This document shows positions 26,637 to 36,400 of a stretch of DNA of 37,434 bases, piece by piece. The notes beneath the pieces are model-generated. The model worked only from the letters and a program-made list of their open reading frames with translations. It had not been told where the DNA came from and did not search any database. This DNA comes from Candidatus Margulisiibacteriota bacterium (GTDB lineage Bacteria; Margulisbacteria; Termititenacia; Termititenacales; Termititenacaceae): NCBI GenBank assembly GCA_031267055.1, contig JAIRZV010000016.1:1-37434 (forward strand), given 5' to 3'. Position numbers and translations under genes: made by a program. Numbering within the stretch: position 1 is the stretch's first letter; every line of letters begins with the position of its first letter.

Positions 26637-28517
26637 ATGTTTAACAAACTTATAAACGACGAGCAAAACTACTTGACCGGCTCCGGCGGCGGCAATCCGC
26701 TAAATTTGCTGAGGTTGGGGTTGGTCAGTCTATTTGGTTCGTTATTTTTATTCGGCTGTCTAAATCCTTTTACGGAAGAGGTGACTAAAGAGACGGAATT
26801 TATCAAGTCGGCGCCGGATCCTGTTCCGGATCATATCGATCAACTGATCCCTTACGGCGATCTTACGGCCAAACTCGCGGCAACCTCCGGCGATACGGTC
26901 GAAGTGACTGTGCGTAGCAGCAGAAAAGAAGACTGGAGCACACAGCAAAAAGAGCTGGCCGGCCTAAAAATTTTGCTGGACAAATACTATAAGAATTCGT
27001 CGAATGCTGAGGAAATTAAATTTACTTTTGAGGGATTGACCGGAGAAAACAAAAAATTTGATTTTAAGCGGTTGATCGTCACACTGCTGGACGCTAAAAC
27101 CAAAAATTACGACCATCTGGGCAATGAGAACCTTGCAGAATACGCTGAGTATATGCGTTCGGCGATTTTTGTGCCTTTGTACAGGATGAATCTGGATCCG
27201 TCGTACAATGAACCGTATGCTTGGGACAATCCGCGGACTTACGGCGTCAGCGTGGATCTGGATAAACAAGAAGTGACACTCGACCTGTCTCAGCGTGATG
27301 TGCTGATTCATAATTTGATGCACCGCGATCCGGATACCAAACTTACGAATATTACTATTTCCGAAATTGGGGATCGCTTCGTTAAATTTTCTGTGCGTGA
27401 CACTAGAGGTCTGCCGCCGGAACAAAAATGGTCGTATCTGGGGCTGGACCTCAAAAACCAATTCGGTATAGACGGTCAGATAATTCGAGCGGACGGCGGT
27501 GTGTCTTTTGCCTTGAAAAACACTCCAGCGGATGTTCAATACCGCGTTGTGCTGGAAAACAGCGCCAAAGAAAAGCTGATATTTTACCCGGAGGAGCATC
27601 CGGGAATTAAAGATAGCAGCTTGATCCCGCTAAGCTACTTCCATGAGGATTTTTTTGCGGCGGAGCTTGGCGCTAAGGCAAATTTTACCGAAGGCGCGTT
27701 GCAGGTGAATTTTGCCGGCAAGAATTCCCGGGTTACGGTTACGGATAAATCTGAGACAAAAACCGCGGTCGACCTGCGCCAAAATTATACTGGACAACAA
27801 AATGATTATTTGAAGCTGACTATCGCCGCTGGCACGGAATTTGACTGGCAGAAATTCCTGTTAAATGTGCGACCGACTTTAAGCTGTATCGACGCTTCCG
27901 GTGTGGAAAAATATTACTCGCTGGACAAACAGCTCTCTTATACCACAGACCAATTGGCCATATTTGCCGTTGAAGACACGGCGCGTGGCTGCTGGAATAT
28001 AAATATCCCGCTCTCCTGCGTCGATACTGGAAATGGTTTGCCGGCTGCCGCGCTTACTGTCACCGGCATCTCTCTGGCCGCTACCGACGAAAATTTTACT
28101 GAGGCGTATAATATTCTGGCGATCGAGTTGCGCGACGATGGCACGGCGCCGGGACATATTATTCCATTCCACGCGGTGGATAGAAATACGCCGTTCATCG
28201 CCGCCGGTATTTCTCTGTGCTCGGAGTCCGCGGCTATGCCGGATCTGGAGTTGCGGGATTTTGTTTTGCAGGCTTCCGCGGCTGAGGGAAAAATCGCGCT
28301 GGATTATTTGCGGCAGGAAAAATCTCTGGTCAGCAAAGGAGAGGCGGTGTCGCTGGTATTTTACACCGGAGATTTTGCCGATAAGGAAGAAAAAGATTTT
28401 CATTCAGACCCAGAGGGTCTGGAGACCGCTTACAGAGTTAAAGCCGATTGGCCTATAGTCGATACGTCTATTGCACAACAACTGCTAGACGAACAGACAG
28501 AACAGGAAGGAGAATAG
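26637..28517 (+). CDS. Predicted lipoprotein (~626 aa), paralogue of the next gene
   Basis: aagaggtgaggacaATG start; N-terminus MFNKLINDEQNYLTGSGGGNPLNLLRLGLVSLFGSLFLFGCLNPF with lipobox-like LFGC. Shares LDKYY, LTLLDA and VTVTDK landmarks with the next ORF. Confidence 0.8.
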   Translation: MFNKLINDEQNYLTGSGGGNPLNLLRLGLVSLFGSLFLFGCLNPFTEEVTKETEFIKSAPDPVPDHIDQLIPYGDLTAKLAATSGDTVEVTVRSSRKEDWSTQQKELAGLKILLDKYYKNSSNAEEIKFTFEGLTGENKKFDFKRLIVTLLDAKTKNYDHLGNENLAEYAEYMRSAIFVPLYRMNLDPSYNEPYAWDNPRTYGVSVDLDKQEVTLDLSQRDVLIHNLMHRDPDTKLTNITISEIGDRFVKFSVRDTRGLPPEQKWSYLGLDLKNQFGIDGQIIRADGGVSFALKNTPADVQYRVVLENSAKEKLIFYPEEHPGIKDSSLIPLSYFHEDFFAAELGAKANFTEGALQVNFAGKNSRVTVTDKSETKTAVDLRQNYTGQQNDYLKLTIAAGTEFDWQKFLLNVRPTLSCIDASGVEKYYSLDKQLSYTTDQLAIFAVEDTARGCWNINIPLSCVDTGNGLPAAALTVTGISLAATDENFTEAYNILAIELRDDGTAPGHIIPFHAVDRNTPFIAAGISLCSESAAMPDLELRDFVLQASAAEGKIALDYLRQEKSLVSKGEAVSLVFYTGDFADKEEKDFHSDPEGLETAYRVKADWPIVDTSIAQQLLDEQTEQEGE

Positions 28518-28519
28518 TT

Positions 28520-30388
28520 ATGTATACCAATCTCAAAGCTTTTGAGGACAAACCCGGACAACCACCTGTTCCGCCGAGCGGCAATCCACCGCCACTGGAC
28601 GACAAATCCAAAACTGTGTTGACAACTGCCGCCATTGTTATTACTGCCGCCACTGTAAACTCTTGTGATTTGACTTTTGGCACGGGCAATAAGGTTTTTG
28701 GAGAGCCGATTCCTAACAAAGAAGACCCCGAAAAGATTCCAGAAATGCCGCCGTATGGTCCGGCTCCAGGAACAGGCGCAGTAGAACATCCTGAAGGCAG
28801 CGGTTCCAAGCCGCAGCCGGAGAGCGAAAGCACGGTTAATTCTTGGGGTAAATCCAATTATGAAATCAAAACCCCTAAAGAACTGGATGTAATATTTTAC
28901 GAGTGTGATAAAGATCATCCGGCTGGTATAAAAATCGATCTGGATAAATACTATCGCTTACATGAAGAAGCTGGCCTTGCGCTGCCGTCTACTATTACCT
29001 TGAGATTTGAAAACATAACAAATTTGACGTCTGAGCAGTTAAAAAACTTTACGCTCACTCTGCTGGACTCCACCGGCGCCAAAGAGGAAAAACCCTCGGA
29101 CGCGCACACCGGTTATGTGCGCTTAAAAGACCAGCGTAGTCTGACGAACTCCAATACAGTTTTTAGCGCGAACACCATGACCGTAACTCTGGATCTGACC
29201 AAGCGCAAAATAGAAAGCGCCAATATTATGATGGATGAAGGCGAAGAGTCTGATCCGACGGACGCCAGTTATATCAGCAATATTAGAAGTAACGCTGTCG
29301 ACAGTTTTAGTTTTGACATGGCGGCCAGACAGACTGACAAGAAAGACTGGGCTTTTACCGGCGTTTATTATTCTAAAAAATTTGATCTGCCTGTGAGCGC
29401 CACGTTCAGTTATGGCTTGTCTGATTTTACGCCGCCGAATAAAGAAGACGCTGGTTATCGGATCGTTTTCAGTTTCGGCAAAAAACAGAATGGCAATTAT
29501 AGAGAATTAGTGTATGACCCGACGGGTTTTACGAATGGCCTGACGACTAACGTGCCGGCTGGACGCTTACAAGAGAGCTACCTGTCCCTGCGCGACGCCG
29601 AGGCGGAAGTTCTGGGCAGCGACAATCTGCGGATAAAGTTTTACGATTATCCTAGTGCGCGCGTGACGGTGAAAGATCAAGCGGCCGAGAACGCTAGGTT
29701 TAAATTTGATCTTTTGCATGAAGGTGATGGGAGCGATCCGACGCGCTTGAGTTATCTCAAAATGAAAGTTAAGAAATATCCAGGCTTTAGCAAAGAGGAT
29801 TTTCTGTCCAAAGTTAACCCCGGTTTAATATTAGACGATGGCAAAGAATGCCCTGCTGGTATCAGCTCTGGAGATATGGATTATGTTTTGGCGACCGATC
29901 TGGGAGATAGTTATGAATTGGCTATACCATTATTGCTTATGAACAATATTAATATTGTAGATCAATGTACATTAGGGGGAGTGTTTTTTAGTAGTGTGGC
30001 TGGCCGCAATGAGTTTGAGATCGCGGATATAAAAATCTCCGCGGTCGAGCAGGGGGAGCGTAAATTGGCTTTATCTAAGACTGACCGTACTGGTTTTACC
30101 GGCTTTGGTGTGGCTTTGGATAATAGCGGCGCGCAGACTGGAATAACTCTGAGCGGCCTGAAGGTCGGCTCTCAGGAGATCAATGCCCCGCCCGCGGATC
30201 TGGACAGCGAAGTCCAGGCTATTACATTGACGACTAATACGGGTTATTATCTGAATGACGATGAGGAGCAGTCTTTTATCAGCACTGGACTTATAAATTT
30301 TAAGCTCAAGCTGCCTGAGGAAACCCAAGGTGCGTTTTTCAGAAGTGAGGTCAAGAGCCAGACTGAAGAGACTGGATCGTCTGAATGA
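28520..30388 (+). CDS. Predicted lipoprotein (~622 aa), paralogue of the preceding gene
   Basis: Start ATG 28520 after gaaggagaatagtt; N-terminus MYTNLKAFEDKPGQPPVPPSGNPPPLDDKSKTVLTTAAIVITAATVNSC. Body matches the preceding protein in order (LDKYYRL, LTLLDSTG, VTLDLTKR, ARVTVKDQ). Confidence 0.8.
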   Translation: MYTNLKAFEDKPGQPPVPPSGNPPPLDDKSKTVLTTAAIVITAATVNSCDLTFGTGNKVFGEPIPNKEDPEKIPEMPPYGPAPGTGAVEHPEGSGSKPQPESESTVNSWGKSNYEIKTPKELDVIFYECDKDHPAGIKIDLDKYYRLHEEAGLALPSTITLRFENITNLTSEQLKNFTLTLLDSTGAKEEKPSDAHTGYVRLKDQRSLTNSNTVFSANTMTVTLDLTKRKIESANIMMDEGEESDPTDASYISNIRSNAVDSFSFDMAARQTDKKDWAFTGVYYSKKFDLPVSATFSYGLSDFTPPNKEDAGYRIVFSFGKKQNGNYRELVYDPTGFTNGLTTNVPAGRLQESYLSLRDAEAEVLGSDNLRIKFYDYPSARVTVKDQAAENARFKFDLLHEGDGSDPTRLSYLKMKVKKYPGFSKEDFLSKVNPGLILDDGKECPAGISSGDMDYVLATDLGDSYELAIPLLLMNNINIVDQCTLGGVFFSSVAGRNEFEIADIKISAVEQGERKLALSKTDRTGFTGFGVALDNSGAQTGITLSGLKVGSQEINAPPADLDSEVQAITLTTNTGYYLNDDEEQSFISTGLINFKLKLPEETQGAFFRSEVKSQTEETGSSE

Positions 30389-30448
30389 AAATAATTTAGG
30401 CTGAAAAAATGGGGGAGGTTGTGTTAAAATAAACTAAGCGGAGCCACT

Positions 30449-33400
30449 ATGCTTAGAAAACCGTATAAGATTTTTTTATTATTGGCTATGGTTTTCTATT
30501 TGTGCAGTCCTGTATATGCAGTGCAGATGCATATTAATAGTTCTGGCGGGACGTATACTGGTTCATCAGTAAAAGTGTATTTGCTGGATAGAGATACAGG
30601 AAAATCAGAAGATATCGGAAATTTTAGTCTTGGTGGAGGGGTAGCTCGTCAGAGTAATTCTCCTAATATTACAGTTAAAATTTCTTCCCCGAATTTTATT
30701 GTTGCCGCTTATTCCGGAGAAAAACATCTTTATAGAACAGCGAGCACAGTAGACCTTACAGGAAGCAGTATTGGTACACATGTATATGTTACTTTCAACA
30801 TCCCCGACAAAACCATCTCCGGCGTGGTCAAAGACGCCAGCGGAATTAATGCTCTGCCCGGTGTGACTGTCCATATTTTCGAGGCGGATTCTGCCAACGA
30901 CCCGGATCATTATTGGCTGGCGCAGGTTACGACCGATGCGTACGGCAGATACGAATTCAAAGGCGTATACAGCGATGTGGACTATCATATCAAAGCCGAG
31001 AAAAGCAATTTTTTCCCGATGTTTGCTTCGAAGACAGCAGACGGCGGCACGTATGATCCGAGTAACGTTAGGGGCGGCGAGACTGTTAACGAAATCCGGT
31101 TGCGTTCCGCCAGCGTTATCAAAGGCACGATCACCAACGGCGACGCGAATACCGAAATTGTGGCTTTCCTGGCCAGCGACGCGCAGAACGATAAATATAC
31201 TTATGTTGGTAAAGTGGTTGGTGCGTCTGCTTACATCTCGACCGGCTTGGCAGTCCCGCAGGGTATAGCGGTGGTTGTAAAAGCCCAGCGCAATGGGTAT
31301 ATGCCGGCTTTCCATAGATCCGGTCAACATCAAACTTACAGCGGCAAAGCCGCGACACCTGTGCAAGGCGGCGCTGCCGGCGTGAATATCACACTGGAGC
31401 AGGCGGGAAGTATCAAAGGGACGATTAGCGGGACAAGCGGGCAGGTGACAATTAACGTGTATGGCAAGAGTGGGCAGACCTTGGAATATCTGAACAGCGT
31501 GACGTGGAACGCGAATAGCGAGTACACTTTGCCCGCGCCTATCAGCAACCGCGCGCTGGTGGTGCAGGCGGAAAAGACGAGCTATCTGAAACGTTTTCAC
31601 AACAACACGTATGAACTGGATAAAGCAACAACATTTACTTTGTCGGATACTGCAGCGAAGTCTGGTGTGAACATCGCACTGGAGCAAGAGGGTAGCATAA
31701 CCGGAACGATCAGTGGGGCGACTGGGACGGTGTCGGTGAATGTGTACGGAAAGAGCGGTAATACGCTGGAGTACCTGAATGGAATAACGATAAATGCCGG
31801 AACAACGGGAACGACTTATACATTGCCCGCGCCAGTGAATAGCGTCCGTACATTAGTGGTGCAGGCGGAGAAGTCCGGCTACCTGAGCCGGTTCCACGGC
31901 AATGTGTATGAATTGGACAAGGTGGCGACATTTACTTTGCCAGATACGGCAGTTAAGTCTGGGGTGAATATCGCATTGCAGTCAGCAGTAACAATCTCCG
32001 GCACGATTACCAATGGCGACAATGCCAAAGTCAGCGCTTTCAGCAAGAACGGTTCTGTTTATGAATACGTCAATAGCGTGACAGCGAATTCCTCCGGTGG
32101 TTACGATTTGCCGATACTTTCCGGTATTGAGCAGGTGATCCTGGCTTCCCGCGCCGGATATATCGACCGCTATTATCAGCTCGGCACGTATGGCACCTAC
32201 AACCGCGATAAAAAAGCCACGCCGCAAAAAACTGCTTCCGGTGGTATCAATATTACTTTACAACAGGCGGTGGACGTGGCCGGCAGTGTCAAGTATAGCG
32301 ACAACACGATTTTGGGTATTCCTCTGACTGTCAACGCTTTTATCAGCGGGCAGGATTATGAGGCCGGTTATGTTACCGCCGCCGCTGTCAGCTCCGCGAC
32401 CGGCGCGTTCAGTATGCGGATACCGAGCGACTCCGCGGGAATTGTTTTGCAGGTGACGCATAACAACAATCAGCTTATCGGTTACAAAGACGGCTCGTGG
32501 TTTGTGGACAACGGCAGTGTCATGTCCTCCGCCAACGCCAGAGTTTTGAAAAGCGGACAGTCCGGCTTGGACAGTCTGCAGATCCGTCTGGACAAATTCT
32601 GGATAGTCACAGGCTCGGTCAGCCCCGCTAATATTCAGGGTGTGGTTGACCTGTACGAATGGGAATCCAACGGCATCAATTACAATAAAAACAAAGGCTG
32701 GGTCACGGCCAATGCGAGCGGCGCGTATGAGATACGCGGCACGGGCAATGTTCAGGTAGTCCTGCGCGCCGGCACGGAAAATTATGTGACCAGGTATCTC
32801 AGCAATACAAATATGTCCAGTCCGGCCTGGGTCGATAATTCTCTGGATTTGGTGACGAACAATGCGCGGCTGACCCTGACGCCGCTAAGCGCTTACACCT
32901 ACAGTCCGTCTTTGACTCTGGGCGGTCAGATCTCGGGCACGATCTCGTCGTCGGGCGGTTCCGGCGTGGTGACAGTCAGCGTGGAGGACGTGACGGGGAA
33001 GTTTTTCAAAGAGGTTACGGTCAATGTTGGCGTTCAATATACAATTAAAGGCATTCCGACCGGCGACTGGAAAGTCCGCGCGGCGCGAAGCGGCGCGATG
33101 CAGACTTACTATGGCGGAGTGTACGGACACAATGACGCCACGACGGTTAATTTAACGACGGCGGGCAGAAATGATATTGATATTACCTTGCCGGCCAGTT
33201 ACGTTATTACCGGCGTGATCAACGGAGTCAGCGGCGGGACCGTAACAATTAGCGCTTTTGAGCTGGCAAACGGTCATCTGGGACGCTGGGCTAGTTCTTA
33301 TACCAGAAGCGGAAACGGGGATTATAGTTTGAATGCGCCGTCCGGCGTGAACTCGATTGTCATGGCGGAGAGCAATGGCTATATAAACCGCTTCTATCAG

Positions 33401-36400
33401 TCCGGTTCCGGCGGCGCTTACTCCGACGAACAGGCGACGACGGTCAACGGCCAGACTGGCGGAGCGAGTATCACTCTGGAGCAGACGGGAAAAATCGAAG
33501 GAACAATAACGAGCCAGACCGGCAGCGGCATAGTGACGGTCAGCGCTTTTGAGAAAAATGGCGAGACGCTTACCTATATAAGCAGCATCACAAAAAATAT
33601 CGGAGCAAGCGGGACGTATGATCTGCCGACACCGGTCAGTAGCGGCAGGACGCTGGTGGTGCAGGCAGAGAAAGCCGAACATATTAAACGCTTCTATGCC
33701 AATACGTACAGCTTAAATCAAGCGACTGAAATTAAATTGAGCAGCACGACGCCGCGACAGGATACAAACATTGATCTGGAGCAGGGAGTTGTTTTGTCCG
33801 GAGCGATTAACGCTATGGGCGTGACTGTGCAGGTCTTTGTCCGCGAGGCGGGGGATACCGAGGACACTTTTTTGCTGCACATGAAAACAGCCGACAACAA
33901 CGGAGACTACACTTTCAATGTCCCGGTAAACAAAAATTATTTTATTCGCGCCGAGAAAACCGGTCTGTTCCCGGGTTTTTATCGGGCAGACGATCAACCT
34001 GCGGCGTTTGGTGAGCAGGATAGGAGCGCTATAAATGTGGCGTCCGTCGCCGTTACTGGCAAGAATTTTAATTTGTATAATGCGGGATCTATTGCCGGAG
34101 ACGTGAAATACCGTGACAGTAGTGACATTGGCAGCGTGGTGACGATCAATGCCTTTGTCGCCAGCACGAATTATACTTTTGTCAGCGCGGTTACGACCAA
34201 TGCCGCCGATGGTTCTTTCAATTTGCCCGTGCCGCAAGATGTGGATTTGGTTTTGCAAGTCACCGCAAACTCTGCTCTGGGTCATGCCAGCGGCACCTGG
34301 TTTCCCGACCGCGAATCTTCCGCCAACTCGACGATTTTTAAGATTACCGCTGACTTGCCGGGGCAGCATTTTATTATTGATAAATTTTGGTATCTGACTG
34401 GCAAAATTGCTTTGAGCGATAATCAAAGTCCGGTCGGCGTGTCGGTTGATGTTTTTGACTATACGAGCGTGACGAGCGGCACGGATTGGCAATGGCTGGC
34501 CGGCGTGACCATCGATAATATTGGTGGTGATTTTGCTATTACCAGTATAAATAGTGTTGAGGCTGTAGTGCGTTTCTCCAGAGACGGATATGTAACGATG
34601 ATTTATCCTGATCTGGTAACGCTAAATAAGATCGGCACGAGCCATAAACAAACCTTGACGATTGGTTCCACGCCGACCAATCTCAGCTTGCAGACTCTCG
34701 CTCGGGGCGGCTCTATCAACGGCAATATTGTGACGCAGGGCGGCTCCGGCACGGTCACTATCAATGTAGAAGATTTGCAGGGCAATTATTTTACCGCGGT
34801 GACCCGCAACGGCGGCGGTGTATACACTGTCCCCAATTTGCCGTCCGGTAATTGGCTGGTGCGCGCCTCACAGGACAACACGATTGCTGAATATTACGGC
34901 GAGACCGCTTCGACATCCAATGCCTTGACGGTCAATGTTGTCGCTGGCCAGACTACAAATAATATCAATATTTACATTGCCAAAGAATGGACAATTTCCG
35001 GCAAGATTTCTGAAAAAGACAATTCGGCGCAGAATATTACTGACGCTTTAGTGTCGGCTTATTTTGTCACCGAGCCAAACACTTGGTTTTGGATCGCTTC
35101 GGCCAATACTGACACCAATGGCGATTACACACTGCGTGGCGGCTACAGCAATAAACAAAATAATCCGACCCAAATTTTCCTGCAAATATCCGCGACGGAT
35201 TATACGGAAATAACAACTAATCCGCTCAGTGTCGAGGTTGCTAAGGATTATGCCGATCAAGACTATCAGCTGGAAGGCGCGGCGTATGTGCAGGGCACGG
35301 TGGTCAATGTCTCGGCGAATCAGACAGTGACTATCAGCGCTTTTGAAAAAGGCTCCAATTTTGTTTTTGTCAGTGAAGTTACTGTCAATGGCAATGACGC
35401 CGCGCCGGTCACTTACGTTTTGCCGATCAAGGCCAATCAAGACCTGGTGGTGCGCGCCGCGGTCAGCGGTTATGAAGACTTGTGGTACAACGATAAAATT
35501 TCTTCCGCGGACGCGGAGACTGTCAATCAAGCCGTGGGCACGACGAAAGACGCGGTGAATTTTAATTTTGCCGGACACAAGCAATGGCTGATCAGCGGCA
35601 GGGTTACGGATACGGACGACAATCCACTGGGCGGCTTGAGCGTGAATGTTTTTGTGAAAGATTCTGATTACGCCGGACCGGACGGCGGCAGCGTCTTGAC
35701 CGGCAGTGACGGAATATTTAGTCTGCAAATCGCGCCGACCGAAGATCTGGTTTTGCAAGTGGCTACGGCTAACCCATATCTTGGTTATCCGACCGGCACG
35801 TATTACAAAGAAAATACCTTTGGCGTGATCGCTTCGGCGGACGCGACTCCGCTGCAATACAGCGCCGGCGATTTAGATATAGACTTTGAAATTAATAGAT
35901 TTTGGCTTGTGAGTGGCGTGATTACTCCTCCAAATATAGAGGCGGTCATTGATATGTATGAATACGACGGCGCGGATATTAACTGGGCAAAAAGCAAAGG
36001 CTGGGTCACGGCTGACGCCGCCGGCAAATATGATATTCGCGGCACCGGCAATGTTACAGTGAATATCCGTGCGGCGACCGGCAATTATATTTCCGCCGGC
36101 ATAAATAAAACCACGCTGGCGCCGGAAAATACTTACACGTACAATTTTAATTTGACGCTCGGCGCGTCGATTTCCGGCCGGGTCACCGCCAACGGCTCCG
36201 GCGTTGTCACGATCAGCGCGCAAGACATCGACGGAAATTGGGAAACTTTTGTGACGCGCAACGGCTCCGGCGACTACACTATACCGCGTATGCCGGCTGG
36301 CGTTTGGCTGGTGTATGCGCAGCATACTGACTGCGTGGCCGAGTATTTCGGCGAGACCGCTTCGACCGGAAACGCGGTCAGAATAAATCTGACCGCCGGA

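Noticed and set aside
28448-28519. Upstream extension of the second lipoprotein ORF
   Set aside because: Begins at a non-standard codon inside the previous gene; ATG 28520 with gaaggag is far better.
30605-31687. 360-aa antisense ORF
   Set aside because: Lies wholly opposite the repeat-rich secreted protein, whose signal peptide and domain pattern are convincing; no SD or family motif. Shadow ORF from codon bias.
31406-31987. CRISPR-like array
   Set aside because: Repeats are ~95-aa protein-coding modules with coding-pattern divergence, not short identical repeats with unique spacers.
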